Notes: generated from the letters alone by a model not told the origin. DNA of 64,000 nt from Melioribacter sp. (GCA_020723965.1 DYHW01000003.1:222687-286686), one strand, 5' to 3'. Positions 51,570 through 63,003 are shown, numbered from the stretch's first letter. Numbers and translations: made by a program.

Positions 51570-52880
51570 ACCTACCACTACTTTAGAACCTTCCGTTGCT
51601 GTTACAACTATTTCAGTATCATGCTGAATAAAATCTCCTTCGGTAACAACATCAATTCTCTTTCCGTTAATTATGGCTGTGCCGGCAGGACGGAGATCGG
51701 TTAATGCTTTCCCTTCGGCTCCAACCAAGTGTTCGAATGTTGTTTTTGCCGCATAACCGGATTTGCTTGCAATATTTTCCTGAAGGACAAGTTTATTCCA
51801 TACAGTTGTCTTTGGCAGAATTTTCCAAAGCATAAAAATAAAAAACGCCGATGCCACAAATGAGCCTGCAACTTGAACTACGGCAAGCGAAATAGAACTT
51901 GCATCAACTATTTCAAGATCGGAGATCAAACCAAAAAATAAACCTATAACCATAAGTATAATACCTATTAAACCTATTATGCCAAACCCAGGGATAACAA
52001 AAATTTCTACTAATAAAAGTGAAACACCGATAATGAAGAGAAGAATTTCCCAGATGGAGGCAAGTTCGAGAATGTAACCAGTTCCAAAAAAAAGAGCCAG
52101 TGCAATCAGACCGGCGGTCCCGGGAAATCCCCAGCCTGGAGTTTTTATTTCAGTAAACAAACCGATAAAACCAATCATTATAAGAATAGACGAAACAAGC
52201 GGATTACTAATGAAGCGAACTATGTCTTCAGCCCAATTGGATTCAAGTCGAATTTCCTCCGCTTTCTCAAGTCCGAAAGCTTTTTTGACCTCTTCAATTG
52301 AGGTTAACACAGTATCTGCCATTTTGTATTTCAAAGCTTCTTGAGATGTAAGAGTAATTAGTTTCGTGCTGTCATCCTGCAAATCTTTAACCACAATCGA
52401 TTCGTCCACCATACCCTGGGCAATGTCTGTACGTCTTCCGTTCTTTTCGGCTGTAGAGCGCATTTCGGAGCGCATATATGACTGATATTTTTCCGATTGT
52501 TTTTGTCCGGCTTGATCAACAACAGATGTAGCGCCCATTGAAGCGCCGGGCACCATCACAATTTTTTCACAAGAAAGAGCAATCAAAGCGCCCGCAGAAA
52601 TTGCACGCTTATCTATAAATGCTATCGTCTTAATCTTGCTGTTTAAAATAGCATCTTTAATCTGAGTAGCGGCATCTACTCTACCGCCAAAAGTATTTAT
52701 CCGAATAATTATTGCCAAAGCCGAACTCTTTTCAGCTTCACTTACAACTCTTCGTACATAAGGAGCTAACCCTAAATCGATATCACCTTCAAGATTTGTA
52801 ATATATACTGATCCGCTCTGTGCAAATGATGATTGTATTAGAATGAAAGTAAAAAGTAATAGAAGAAGTAATTTTTTCAT
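51558..52880 (-). CDS. NfeD-type membrane serine protease (ClpP-like, long form)
   Basis: 440 residues. Signal peptide (1-20), then a ClpP/SppA-like protease domain (about 22-195) with INTFGGRVDAATQIKD, the nucleophile region RAISAGALIALSCEKIVM and a Lys in SYMRSEMRSTAEKNGR. Several membrane segments follow (about 228-355) and the C-terminal NfeD OB-fold (GAEGKALTDLRPAGTAIINGKRIDVVTEGDFI) closes the protein. Long-form NfeD proteases cleave stomatin-like partners; no stomatin gene is adjacent. Confidence 0.9.
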   Translation of the reverse strand: MKKLLLLLLFTFILIQSSFAQSGSVYITNLEGDIDLGLAPYVRRVVSEAEKSSALAIIIRINTFGGRVDAATQIKDAILNSKIKTIAFIDKRAISAGALIALSCEKIVMVPGASMGATSVVDQAGQKQSEKYQSYMRSEMRSTAEKNGRRTDIAQGMVDESIVVKDLQDDSTKLITLTSQEALKYKMADTVLTSIEEVKKAFGLEKAEEIRLESNWAEDIVRFISNPLVSSILIMIGFIGLFTEIKTPGWGFPGTAGLIALALFFGTGYILELASIWEILLFIIGVSLLLVEIFVIPGFGIIGLIGIILMVIGLFFGLISDLEIVDASSISLAVVQVAGSFVASAFFIFMLWKILPKTTVWNKLVLQENIASKSGYAAKTTFEHLVGAEGKALTDLRPAGTAIINGKRIDVVTEGDFIQHDTEIVVTATEGSKVVVGKKM

Positions 52881-52933
52881 TTTTCCCTCACCGAATCGAA
52901 ATGATTCAGAAAATAATAAATCTGTAACCTAAT

Positions 52934-53824
52934 TTATCGATTTATAAAAGCATAATTCAACATTTTGTAAACAAGCCGAGCTGTAATATAATTTGAAGCA
53001 GGATGATTTTTTGAAGGAGCAAGTTCAACTACATCGAAGCCAACGATCTTCTTATCCATACCAATTATTTTCAATAGCGTCATAGTTTCATCCCAAAACA
53101 ATCCGCCAGGTTCAGGAGTTCCTGTTGCCGGCAGAAGTGATGGATCGAATCCGTCAACGTCAAAAGTAATATAAACATTAGTAGTTAACTGCTGGGCAAC
53201 AAGTTCCTGCCAAGAACTGCCGTACATTCCCACTTTAATTTCGCGCGCATAAAAAGTTTTTATCCCTTTTTGTTTACGAAATTGGCTTTCATCTTTAGAC
53301 TGCGCCCTTATACCAACCTGCACTATGTTTGTATTAAACTCTGCAACCCGCGCCATAACGGAGGCATGAGAATACTTAGACCCTTCATAACTTTCGCGCA
53401 GATCGGAATGAGCATCGATATGAAGTATTGATAGATTTGGGAATCGCTCGTGATGGGCTTTTATAGGCGCAGAAGATAATGAATGTTCGCCGCCCAATGT
53501 AACAACAAATTTTCCTGCATCGATATACTTTGCAGTTTCCTTATAAATTTTATCAAGTGATTTTTTGACCAATAGTTTTTGGAGATTTAGTTCCTCCAAA
53601 GTACAGATTCCTTTTTCGAAGCAAAGCTCGCGGTCCTGTTCTTCATCATAAAATTCAACATAATGAGATGCTTTTAATATCTCTTTAGGGCCGCAGCTTG
53701 TACCTTTTCCATAGCTTACGGTTTTTTCTAACGGCGCCGATATAATTACAATCCCCGAATCTTTATAGCCGGAATATTTTTTTTCGAGCCCAAGAAAATT
53801 TTTTTTTATGCCTAGCTCTTCCAT
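52934..53824 (-). CDS. speB: Agmatinase / ureohydrolase family protein
   Basis: 296 residues. Arginase/agmatinase family, hydrolysing agmatine to putrescine and urea. Binuclear manganese motifs: TLGGEHSLSSAPI, HIDAHSDLR and ITFDVDGFDPSLLPATGTPEPGG, with YGKGTSCGPKEILKAS near the N-terminus. The ATG at 53824 follows AGAGG; a GTG at 53845 is in frame but less likely. The sequence distinguishes poorly between agmatinase and other guanidino hydrolases. No neighbouring polyamine gene is present. Confidence 0.88.
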   Translation of the reverse strand: MEELGIKKNFLGLEKKYSGYKDSGIVIISAPLEKTVSYGKGTSCGPKEILKASHYVEFYDEEQDRELCFEKGICTLEELNLQKLLVKKSLDKIYKETAKYIDAGKFVVTLGGEHSLSSAPIKAHHERFPNLSILHIDAHSDLRESYEGSKYSHASVMARVAEFNTNIVQVGIRAQSKDESQFRKQKGIKTFYAREIKVGMYGSSWQELVAQQLTTNVYITFDVDGFDPSLLPATGTPEPGGLFWDETMTLLKIIGMDKKIVGFDVVELAPSKNHPASNYITARLVYKMLNYAFINR

Positions 53825-54168
53825 TTCAATCCTCTCATTTCTCACCTAATAAATAACATTAAGGGGCTGACAAAAAAGTAATGTTCTTGAAAAATGGAAC
53901 GCTGATACCGCAGATTTTTACAGAATTTAGCTGGCCAATTTTCTTGAATAACTATTCTTTATGTAACCCTAGTATTTACAGAGCAGAATGAAAGCTTAAT
54001 TTTTATAGCATTGACAGAAACATTTTTTTGTCAAGATATTTTTAAAATGATTTTTCACATTTCCCGTCATCCATTAAACATCAACTATTTCGTCTTACCG
54101 CGCTATGTTGCACTTATGCGACCAGTCGATATCTTCGAGGTAACATATTTTAGAAATCCTCAAAGAAC
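53825..54168. other. Intergenic region, 344 bp, no gene seen
   Basis: Spacer between speB and yajC. It includes GGAACGCTGATACCGCAGATTT (written as GGAACGCTGATA and CCGCAGATTT, about 53897-53918), similar in type to scattered intergenic repeats seen in many genomes, and a weak TTGACA/TGTCAA dyad at 54011-54034. The plus-strand frame at 54011-54286 runs antisense into yajC and is not protein-like. Confidence 0.5.
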
Positions 54169-54486
54169 TTATTTTTTATCTTCTTTAGCTACAGAAGTAA
54201 TTGCAGAGCGTTCGAATTTAATTTTAACATTGTTGCCAACATCAACAAGAACCGTTTTTTCTTCCAGCCCTGCAACCGTGCCGTGAATACCGCCGCTCAT
54301 AACAACTTTGTCACCCTTCTGCAATGCTTCGATCATATTCTTATGTACTTTTGCTCTTTTTTGCTGCGGACGAATAATCATAAAATAAAAAATTGCAAAG
54401 ATAGCGCCGAACATAATAAGTGTGCTGATCATTCCGCCGCCGCCCTGACCATCTGCAGGCGGAGCCATTGCTAATAATACTTCCAT
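54169..54486 (-). CDS. yajC: Preprotein translocase subunit YajC
   Basis: 105 residues. A Gly-rich N-terminus precedes one transmembrane helix (STLIMFGAIFAIFYFMII, about 21-38) and the conserved RPQQKRAKVHKNMIEALQKGDKVVMSGGIHG block (split). Auxiliary partner of SecDF-SecYEG. It starts immediately after the tgt stop, the common tgt-yajC order. Confidence 0.96.
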   Translation of the reverse strand: MEVLLAMAPPADGQGGGGMISTLIMFGAIFAIFYFMIIRPQQKRAKVHKNMIEALQKGDKVVMSGGIHGTVAGLEEKTVLVDVGNNVKIKFERSAITSVAKEDKK

Positions 54487-55725
<1,239 letters not shown>

Positions 55726-56121
55726 CTACAGGAACAGATTTTGAATTTCTTTCGTTGGCATCATACAACTGTCTCGTTTTCCAAACCAGCGATAACGATT
55801 GCTTGATATAAAATCGTAAATTGAATCGCGATATTTTCTGGGTAAGATTTTCGTTACAGATAATAACGATAAAGGAAGTCCAAGTAGTTGAAATATTTTT
55901 ATAATGGCATCCGACTGAGAAAATATTTTATGCTCCGACAACAAAACAACCGTAGTACAAAGATCATTTTTGAATTCAATTTTTGAGAGAATAATTTTTG
56001 CGGATTCAGATTGAAGAGCCACAAATTTGAATTCTTTTTTCTTATCGTAACGGATAATAAAATTAACCATAGAGTTACAGAGGTTACATAAACCATCAAA
56101 TAAAATAATTGGTGGGTTCAT
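55726..56121 (-). CDS. DCC-family thiol-disulfide oxidoreductase-like protein (DUF393)
   Basis: 131 residues. The family signature DGLCNLCNSMVNFIIRYDKK (residues about 9-28) with the CxxC pair is clear, followed by FVALQSESAKIIL and a C-terminal YRWFGKRDSCMMP. These are thioredoxin-like proteins of poorly defined role. It lies 6 bases after the rhodanese gene and 33 bases before tgt, in the same run. Confidence 0.85.
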   Translation of the reverse strand: MNPPIILFDGLCNLCNSMVNFIIRYDKKKEFKFVALQSESAKIILSKIEFKNDLCTTVVLLSEHKIFSQSDAIIKIFQLLGLPLSLLSVTKILPRKYRDSIYDFISSNRYRWFGKRDSCMMPTKEIQNLFL

Positions 56122-56127
56122 GACGAC

Positions 56128-56472
56128 TTATCCATGCTCAACTTCGCCGGTCCAACTGATAATTCCGGTCTCAAGATTGTAAACTTTTTCAAATCCCATT
56201 TGGAGCATCTGTTTACTAGCGTTATAGCTTCTAATTCCCGTTCTACAGTAAACAAAATAAGTTTTCGAGCGGTCAAGTTCGTTTATCTTTTCGAGAAAAT
56301 CGGGTTTGTAAATATCAATCAAAATTGAATTTTGAATTCTAACTAAGATATTTTCAGCGTGGGTCCGAACGTCCAAAATGGCAGCATTCTTCTCTTCCTT
56401 CATCATCTTTTCAAAAGTAGTTGGGGCAAGGTTGTTCACTTCTTCTCCATAAATTGAATTAAGTATCTCCAT
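56128..56472 (-). CDS. Single-domain rhodanese-like sulfurtransferase
   Basis: 114 residues. Rhodanese fold with AAILDVRTHAEN (about 30-41) and the active-site loop VYCRTGIRS with Cys76, then GFEKVYNLETGIISW. The loop length (CRTGIR) fits the small thiosulfate or persulfide sulfurtransferases. The substrate is not known. It sits between the CNNM protein and the DCC protein. Confidence 0.88.
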   Translation of the reverse strand: MEILNSIYGEEVNNLAPTTFEKMMKEEKNAAILDVRTHAENILVRIQNSILIDIYKPDFLEKINELDRSKTYFVYCRTGIRSYNASKQMLQMGFEKVYNLETGIISWTGEVEHG

Positions 56473-56514
56473 CAGCTTTCCAAATTATTTCCTCTGAGTA
56501 TCAGGTTAAAAAGA

Positions 56515-57750
56515 TCACTCTTGGGTTTCGGGTTCTATTATCAGCTTAAGAAGGTCGATTTTTGTTTTATCCGACTTCAAAATAAGCATCGAACAATTAT
56601 AAAGTTTTATTTTTTCTCCTTTAGCGGGAATTCGGCCTATTTTATATATAACAAAACCGGCAATAGTCTCATAATCGCCAACAGGAATGTTGAGATTGAA
56701 TTCTTCATTGAGATAATCGACCTCAACTTTACCGCTCAGTAAAAAAGAATTGTCATCTAACTTACGCGCAGCTTTTTCTTCAACATCGTCATATTCATCT
56801 CTTATCTCACCGAACAATTCTTCAATCAGGTCTTCCACTGTTAATATTCCCGCAGTGCCGCCAAATTCATCAACCACAACAGCAATTGAAAATTGCTCAT
56901 CTAAAAACTGATTAAGCATTTCCAAACTTTTTTTTGTCTCAGGGACAAAAACGACTTCTCGTAAAACAGATTTCCAATCGTCCGGTTGCTTAAAAATATC
57001 TTTAGTGAAAATAACGCCTTTAATATTATCGAGATTGTCTTCATAAACGGGAAGTTTAGAATAACCAGATTCGATAAAAGTATTAAAAACTTCTTCCATA
57101 GAACTGTTTAACTCTACTCCTACTATATCGGTACGCGGAGTAATAGCTTCATAAACCCGCTGCTCACGAATATCTATCACTTTGTTTATGATAACAGACT
57201 GTTTTTCATCAACGCTTCCTGCTTCGGAGCTTTCTTCAATCAGATTCTGAATATCCTCTTTATCGAAGATGTGAAGAAATTCCTCATCCTCTTTTTGATG
57301 AGTTCTACTAATGACAGTCGAAATTGTTGTTGTGATTCTAACAAGCGGAAAAAGGAGAATCGAAATCAATCGTAATGGAGTTGCCGAAAGGAGAACCAGT
57401 CTATCAGCTAATTCTCTGCCAATATATTTAGGGATCAAATCGCCAAAAATTAAGAGCAGTGCAGATGAGGTTATCAATATTTCCAACTCGTCAAAACTAA
57501 ATAACTTTAAGAGAAATACTGAACTGAGAGATGCAAATGTAATATTAACGATATTATTTGAAATCAGAATTGTAGAAAAAAAATGGTTCGGATTGTTTAC
57601 AAAATAGTGTGCATTTTTAGCCGCGTGATTTTTTTTTCTGGCGCGCAATGCTACTTTTAGTTTGTTCGCAACAATAAAAGCGATTTCAGAGGATGAGAAG
57701 AATGCGCTGAATAGCAATAAGAAGAAAAGTATAAAAAAGTCATTTATCAT
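56515..57750 (-). CDS. CNNM/CorC (hemolysin C-type) transport protein
   Basis: 411 residues. N-terminal DUF21/CNNM membrane domain (three to four segments within 1-150), a tandem CBS pair (about 190-315, EAITPRTDIVGVELNSSMEEVF and KGVIFTKDIF), then the CorC/HlyC domain (SFLLSGKVEVDYLNEEFNLNI onward). Proteins of this type act in Mg2+ or Co2+ efflux or homeostasis; the TlyC/hemolysin name is historical. It lies 38 bases downstream of the UbiA gene. Confidence 0.88.
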   Translation of the reverse strand: MINDFFILFFLLLFSAFFSSSEIAFIVANKLKVALRARKKNHAAKNAHYFVNNPNHFFSTILISNNIVNITFASLSSVFLLKLFSFDELEILITSSALLLIFGDLIPKYIGRELADRLVLLSATPLRLISILLFPLVRITTTISTVISRTHQKEDEEFLHIFDKEDIQNLIEESSEAGSVDEKQSVIINKVIDIREQRVYEAITPRTDIVGVELNSSMEEVFNTFIESGYSKLPVYEDNLDNIKGVIFTKDIFKQPDDWKSVLREVVFVPETKKSLEMLNQFLDEQFSIAVVVDEFGGTAGILTVEDLIEELFGEIRDEYDDVEEKAARKLDDNSFLLSGKVEVDYLNEEFNLNIPVGDYETIAGFVIYKIGRIPAKGEKIKLYNCSMLILKSDKTKIDLLKLIIEPETQE

Positions 57751-57788
57751 TTTTTATTTCTAGTTCACACTAAATTATTTTCGAGCAA

Positions 57789-58676
57789 TCATAAATAAAT
57801 TATATACAAAGTTACACTAATATAGAAAATTAAATTCAGCATCATTGGCAAGTCGGTAAGCAGAATTTCAATTACATTTTCTCCTTTGCCTTTCTTGTAA
57901 ACCAAATACAGGTATCTGAACATTCCGAAAATAACAAAAATGGTTGTAAAAACTAATCTTTCAGAGCCGAAAAGATTTACCGTTCGTTCTGCAACCGAAT
58001 AGAGCGCGTAACTTAATATTACTCCGCTGCCGGTCATTCCAACAATTTGATCAATAAAATCAAGCGAATAATCTTTCAGCACAATTCTCTGGTCGGAAGC
58101 ATTTACACTATTTGCAATTTCAACTCTCCGTTTCATAACAGCAAGAAAAAGAGAAAGAAATATTGTGGTTAAAATTAACCAATTAGAAATGTAAACAGAA
58201 ATTATTAGCGCGCCGGCAAGAACACGAAGCAAAAATCCTGAAGCAATGCAGAATAAATCAACTATAACTACTTCTTTAAGAAAAAAAGTGTATAAAATAT
58301 TGATAGCTACATAACTCCATATAACAAGTGCGAAAACAGGATCGGATTGCAAAGAAAGCATTACAAGAGCAGCGAAAAAAAATAGACCAAAAAAAAGAGC
58401 GTTTCTTTTAGAAATAATGCCGCTGGCAACGGGTCGTTCTTTCTTGTGATAATGAAGAGCATCCTTCGGCGCGTCTACAATATCATTTAAAACATAAACC
58501 GCGCTCGAAGCTATAGAGAAAGTGATAAATCCGAATAGAACTGAATAAAAATATTCTTCTTCAAAAAGATGTTTGGAAAAAAATGCCGGGACAAAAACAA
58601 AAAAATTTTTAGCCCAGTTCGATATCCTAAGCAGCTTAATATAACTATTGAATTTAGAAAACAACCGCTTCTTCAT
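57789..58676 (-). CDS. UbiA-family prenyltransferase (decaprenyl-phosphate phosphoribosyltransferase-like)
   Basis: 295 residues with eight to nine membrane segments. The order [21 protein letters not shown], then [30 protein letters not shown] (NDxxDxxxD motif) matches the branch that transfers phosphoribose to polyprenyl phosphate (Rv3806c-like) rather than quinone or heme prenyltransferases. That makes a decaprenyl-type sugar carrier possible. The ATG at 58676 overlaps the mutase gene by 23 bases; an upstream ATG at 58745 would add 23 residues unlike the family. Confidence 0.78.
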   Translation of the reverse strand: MKKRLFSKFNSYIKLLRISNWAKNFFVFVPAFFSKHLFEEEYFYSVLFGFITFSIASSAVYVLNDIVDAPKDALHYHKKERPVASGIISKRNALFFGLFFFAALVMLSLQSDPVFALVIWSYVAINILYTFFLKEVVIVDLFCIASGFLLRVLAGALIISVYISNWLILTTIFLSLFLAVMKRRVEIANSVNASDQRIVLKDYSLDFIDQIVGMTGSGVILSYALYSVAERTVNLFGSERLVFTTIFVIFGMFRYLYLVYKKGKGENVIEILLTDLPMMLNLIFYISVTLYIIYL

Positions 58677-60309
58677 AAGTACCAAAATGGTTTTTAAGTT
58701 CTTCAACCATTTCACCAAGCGTAACATAATTATGCGCAGCATCAATAAGAACAGGCATTAGATTTCTACCGTTTAATGCAGCTTCACCAATTTCTTTTAT
58801 ACTTTTTGCAACCGCTTCTTGATTTCTGCTCTGTCTTAATTCTGCAAGTCGAGCTTTTTGCTGCTTTTCAACTTCGGGAGAAACTTGAAGAAGCGGTATT
58901 TCAACCTTTCCTTGCTCTTCAACAAATTCGTTAACGCCCACTATATACTTTTCTTTTCTTTCAAGTTCTTTTTGATAGATGTAAGCAGAATCTGCAATTT
59001 CTTTTTGGAAATAACCTTTCTCAATAGCTTGAATTACTCCTCCAAGCGAATCAATTGCTGCAAATATCTTATTGGCTTCTGCCTCTAATTTATTAGTGAG
59101 TGATTCAATAAAATAACTGCCGCCAAGGGGATCTACAGTATTGATCACACCGGTTTCATAAGCAAGAATTTGCTGTGTGCGAAGCGCAATCTTAACAGCT
59201 TTTTCACTTGGAAGCGCAAGCGTTTCATCCATCGAGTTTGTGTGGAGCGATTGAGTCCCGCCAAGAACACCAGCAAGAGCTTGAAATGCGGTTCTGATAA
59301 TATTGTTTTCGGGCTGCTGAGCGGTAAGCGTGCATCCCGCCGTTTGAGTATGAAATCTCAGCCACCAAGAACGAGGATTTTTTGCACCATATTTTTCGCG
59401 TAATCTTTTAGCATAAATTCTTCTGGCAGCTCTAAACTTTGCAATCTCTTCAAAAAAATCCAAATGCGAATTAAAGAAGAATGATAAACGAGGCGCAAAA
59501 GAATCAATATCCATTCCTCTTTCAAGACAAGCTTCAATGTAGGCGAACCCATCTGCCAAAGTATAAGCAAGTTCTTGAGCGGCAGTAGAGCCGGCTTCGC
59601 GTATGTGGTAGCCGCTAATAGAAACCGGATTCCATTGGGGCACTTCGTTGGTTGTATATTCAATCATATCAGTAATTATTCTCATTGAAGGACGCGGCGG
59701 AAAAATAAATTCTTTTTGTGCTATGTATTCTTTCAAAATATCGTTCTGAAGAGTTCCTCGCAGTTTGTTAAAAGGTACGCCCTGCTTTTGCGCAACGGCA
59801 AGATAAAATGCAAAGATCATAGCAGCAGGCGAATTGATTGTCATTGATGTCGAAACTTGACCGAGCGGAATTCCATCGAACAAAATTTCCATATCTTGAA
59901 GTGAAGAGATTGCAACACCGCAAATTCCAACCTCGCCTTCGCTTTCCGGCGCATCAGCATCCCACCCCATTAAAGTGGGAAGATCGAAAGCAACCGAAAG
60001 ACCAGTTTGTCCATGCTCTAACAAATATTTGAACCGCTGATTAGTGTCTTCCGGTGTGCCAAATCCGGCAAACTGCCGCATTGTCCAAATTTTTCCGCGG
60101 TATCCGTTTGTATGAATTCCACGCGTGAAAGGATACTCGCCAGGGAATCCTATTTCTTTTGCATAATCAAGATTACTAATATCTTCGGGAGTGTAAAGAG
60201 GATTTATTTTTTGTCCGGAAACGGTTGTAAACTTCATTCCGGATTCTTCAGCACTTTCAAGTTTTTTAAAGTACAATTCTTTTGCTCTCTTGTATTCTTC
60301 TGAAAACAT
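58654..60309 (-). CDS. Acyl-CoA mutase large subunit (methylmalonyl/isobutyryl-CoA mutase family)
   Basis: 551 residues: the substrate-binding TIM barrel of B12-dependent acyl-CoA mutases, without the C-terminal cobalamin-binding domain, so a separate small subunit must exist elsewhere. Key segments: [63 protein letters not shown] and [24 protein letters not shown]. Position 80 is Phe and position 198 is Gln, the residues that in isobutyryl-CoA mutase replace the Tyr and Arg of methylmalonyl-CoA mutase. It probably interconverts isobutyryl- and butyryl-CoA or a related pair. The 3' end overlaps the UbiA gene. Confidence 0.9.
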   Translation of the reverse strand: MFSEEYKRAKELYFKKLESAEESGMKFTTVSGQKINPLYTPEDISNLDYAKEIGFPGEYPFTRGIHTNGYRGKIWTMRQFAGFGTPEDTNQRFKYLLEHGQTGLSVAFDLPTLMGWDADAPESEGEVGICGVAISSLQDMEILFDGIPLGQVSTSMTINSPAAMIFAFYLAVAQKQGVPFNKLRGTLQNDILKEYIAQKEFIFPPRPSMRIITDMIEYTTNEVPQWNPVSISGYHIREAGSTAAQELAYTLADGFAYIEACLERGMDIDSFAPRLSFFFNSHLDFFEEIAKFRAARRIYAKRLREKYGAKNPRSWWLRFHTQTAGCTLTAQQPENNIIRTAFQALAGVLGGTQSLHTNSMDETLALPSEKAVKIALRTQQILAYETGVINTVDPLGGSYFIESLTNKLEAEANKIFAAIDSLGGVIQAIEKGYFQKEIADSAYIYQKELERKEKYIVGVNEFVEEQGKVEIPLLQVSPEVEKQQKARLAELRQSRNQEAVAKSIKEIGEAALNGRNLMPVLIDAAHNYVTLGEMVEELKNHFGTYEEAVVF

Positions 60310-60377
60310 CTTTTCCTCGTTTTTCTTTGAATAGTGTTAAATGATAAAACCATTTTGTATAAAAAATACAAAACCGA

Positions 60378-62225
60378 TTAAGTACGTCCAAATCTTTTAT
60401 CTAATTCTTCGAGTGGAATTTTTATTACAATCGGTCTTCCGTGCGGACAAACATAGGGCATTGAAGTTGCAAAAAGTTTATCAACAAGAATTCTCATTTC
60501 ATTTTCGGTAATCTTATCTCCTGCTTTTATTGCCGCTTTACACGAATATGATTTTGCAAGATTATCTCTCATTTCAAGTTGTTTCAACTGTTCATTTTTT
60601 CTGTATTCACTTAGAATGTCTAATAGAATTTCAACTTCATGTTCCATTTTTACGTCAGATGGAATTCCGGCAATAACAATTACATATTTACTTTGAAATT
60701 TGAGCTCGAAACCAAGATTAGTAAGATACGATTCTAATTCTACGGCAAGCTGATAATCAGCGGGATCGAGTTTAACGGATTTTGGAAAGAGAAGATGCTG
60801 AGCAAATGGAATGTTGGCTTCAAAAGATTGCAGCGCTTTCTCATAAAGTATTCGTTCGTGCGCAACGTGCGTATCTATTATCATCAATCCGCTCTTAATT
60901 TGAGTAAGGATATATTTATTGTGCAGCAATACAAGAAACGGCGGTTCGGTCCCAAGCGTTGTTGCGCCTTCATGATAAACCTCTGTAGATTGTTGCTCAT
61001 CGAACGGAGTAGATACTTGTGTTTTAGATGAAGCGGATTTTATTTCACTATTCAGGTCATCGAACAGTCGGTCTATCTCATCTTCACTCATAACAGAGGG
61101 TTTGCGTTCCGATGATCTATTTTGTAAAGAGAAGGGACGATCGGCAAAATCTTGGAGCTCAGTCTGCCACATTCTTTGAAAACGAAGCGTTTCTTTTTCA
61201 GCACGATTTTCATCAAAGCTTACGCTGGGGACAAGATCGTAGCTTCCAACAGTTTTTTTAATAACTGCTTGCACAAAAGAATAAATTTCTTTTTCATCAT
61301 CGAACTTAACTTCCAATTTGGAAGGGTGCACATTTACATCAATTTTTTTTGGATCGATTGTCATGAACAAAACAAAAAAAGGATAGTCTCCCTTCTCCCA
61401 AATATGTTCAAATGCAGTAAAGACGGCATGATTAATATTTTTGCTTTGGACAAATCTTTTGTTCAGAAAAAAATACTGCTCGCCTTTACTTCGTTTCAGA
61501 TAAGCCGGTTTTGCAACAAATCCGTTAATCGAGATATAATCGGTCAATTCTTTAACTTCTAAAACAGCATCCAAAATATTTTCGGTAAACACTAATTTCA
61601 TCCGTTCATAAATTGTTCCGGAAGGAAAATCGAAAATTATATCATCATCATTATAAAACTTGAATGAAACATCCGGATGGCTTAAGGAAATTTTCTTAAA
61701 AGTTTCTATAATATGCTTCAGTTCCGTTGTATTGCTTTTCAAAAAGTTACGTCGCGCAGGAACATTGTAAAAAAGATTCTTTACAGAAATTGATGTTCCT
61801 TTCACAAAAGAACCCTTCTCTTTTATGAAGTTCGAATTGTCATCTATCTTTATATGAGTACCAAGCTCTTCATCATTTCGTTGTGTCTTTAGTTCAAAAA
61901 TTGAGACCGCAGCAATAGAGGCAAGTGCCTCGCCACGGAAACCGAGCGTGTTGATCGTTTCTAGATCTTCTATTGTTGTTATTTTACTTGTAGCGTGTCT
62001 TTGTATCGATAGAATTGCGTCTTCTTCATTCATACCTTCGCCATCATCAACAACTTGCATTAACACTTTACCAGCGTTTTTAACTACAACCTGAATGTTT
62101 TGTGCGCCGGCATCAATTGAATTTTCCAACAACTCTTTTACAACGGATTCTGGACGGTTAACAACTTCACCCGCGGCAATTTTATTTGCAAGATTTGCCG
62201 GCAGTATTTTGATCTTTGTATTCAA
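60378..62225 (-). CDS. mutL: DNA mismatch repair protein MutL
   Basis: 615 residues from a TTG at 62225 (AAGGG 5 bases upstream); a GTG at 62306 would add 27 residues lacking family similarity. N-terminal GHKL ATPase: NKIAAGEVVNRPESVVKELLENSIDAGA, DDGEGMNEED, TLGFRGEALASIA. The C-terminal dimerisation/endonuclease domain has DTHVAHERILYE (family DQHAxxExxxxE, with T and V substituted) and CPHGRP, so it is likely the nicking type. mutS is not in the window. Confidence 0.95.
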   Translation of the reverse strand: MNTKIKILPANLANKIAAGEVVNRPESVVKELLENSIDAGAQNIQVVVKNAGKVLMQVVDDGEGMNEEDAILSIQRHATSKITTIEDLETINTLGFRGEALASIAAVSIFELKTQRNDEELGTHIKIDDNSNFIKEKGSFVKGTSISVKNLFYNVPARRNFLKSNTTELKHIIETFKKISLSHPDVSFKFYNDDDIIFDFPSGTIYERMKLVFTENILDAVLEVKELTDYISINGFVAKPAYLKRSKGEQYFFLNKRFVQSKNINHAVFTAFEHIWEKGDYPFFVLFMTIDPKKIDVNVHPSKLEVKFDDEKEIYSFVQAVIKKTVGSYDLVPSVSFDENRAEKETLRFQRMWQTELQDFADRPFSLQNRSSERKPSVMSEDEIDRLFDDLNSEIKSASSKTQVSTPFDEQQSTEVYHEGATTLGTEPPFLVLLHNKYILTQIKSGLMIIDTHVAHERILYEKALQSFEANIPFAQHLLFPKSVKLDPADYQLAVELESYLTNLGFELKFQSKYVIVIAGIPSDVKMEHEVEILLDILSEYRKNEQLKQLEMRDNLAKSYSCKAAIKAGDKITENEMRILVDKLFATSMPYVCPHGRPIVIKIPLEELDKRFGRT

Positions 62226-62402
62226 TCCTTCCCTTAATTTGTAATTGGATAAATGAAAAATTTTTTGTGCATCTTTATTCCTTATGTGATGAAGTTTTAA
62301 ATTCACGATAGAGTTTGAAGTTATTTGTCATCAAGACTCAAAAACACTAAGGAACAGCAATAAGATTATACTTTTTAACATCACTCTAATGATCGGGCAA
62401 TC

Positions 62403-62879
62403 TTACTTCCTAATATAATGATGAACAGTGAAATCACTAAACAGTTCGTTAAAATCTAAAGTCCATTTTTTCCTGTCTATCACCGGAAAATAAACATCGC
62501 CTTCGACTTCAAAATTCATTTCGGATAAAAACATTTCATCAGCTTCATCTATTGTTTCTCTAAATATTTCACCACCGCCTATAATAAATATTTTTTCGTA
62601 AACGCTTGTTTTAAGAAAGTTCAAAGCTTGTTGTATTGAATAAAATATTATCGCTTCATGGAATGGAATAGAATAGTCAAGATTTCTGGTGATAACAATG
62701 TTTAACCTTCCTTCGAGAGGTTTACCGATTGCCTCCCAAGTTTTTCTCCCCATAATAACCGGAAAACCCATTGTAGTTTTTTGGAAGTGCTTAAGTTCTT
62801 CTTTTGCTTGCCACGGAACTTTTCCGTTTTTCCCTATCACATTGTTCTTCGAAACGGCAGCTATTATTATTCTTTTCAA
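62403..62879 (-). CDS. folA: Dihydrofolate reductase
   Basis: 158 residues. Reduces dihydrofolate with NADPH. Motifs: AAVSKNNVIGKNGKVPW, MGRKTWEAIGKPLEGRLNIVITRN, FIIGGGEIFRETI and a beta-strand C-terminus. A TTG at 62879 gives the typical KRIIIAAVSK start; a TTG at 62885 adds two residues. Neither has a strong ribosome binding site. It lies 118 bases downstream of thyX on the same strand. Confidence 0.94.
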   Translation of the reverse strand: MKRIIIAAVSKNNVIGKNGKVPWQAKEELKHFQKTTMGFPVIMGRKTWEAIGKPLEGRLNIVITRNLDYSIPFHEAIIFYSIQQALNFLKTSVYEKIFIIGGGEIFRETIDEADEMFLSEMNFEVEGDVYFPVIDRKKWTLDFNELFSDFTVHHYIRK

Positions 62880-63003
62880 AAACAATGGCTCTCTAAACTT
62901 ATATCGACATATTTCTTTTGACCAGGAAGAATTTCACACTGCATATCTTTCAACAAAACTGAAAATGGCGGCAACAATTTATTGTTCATCACTAACATTT
63001 TTT

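Noticed and set aside
54011..54034. TTGACA ... TGTCAA dyad before yajC end as promoter or terminator
   Set aside because: Six-pair stem without a T run, and no -10 at proper distance; no gene follows it on the plus strand.
60353..60373. Hairpin TTTTGTAT/ATACAAAA after mutL as a terminator
   Set aside because: Stem has a single G-C pair and would be too weak; only a possible contribution.
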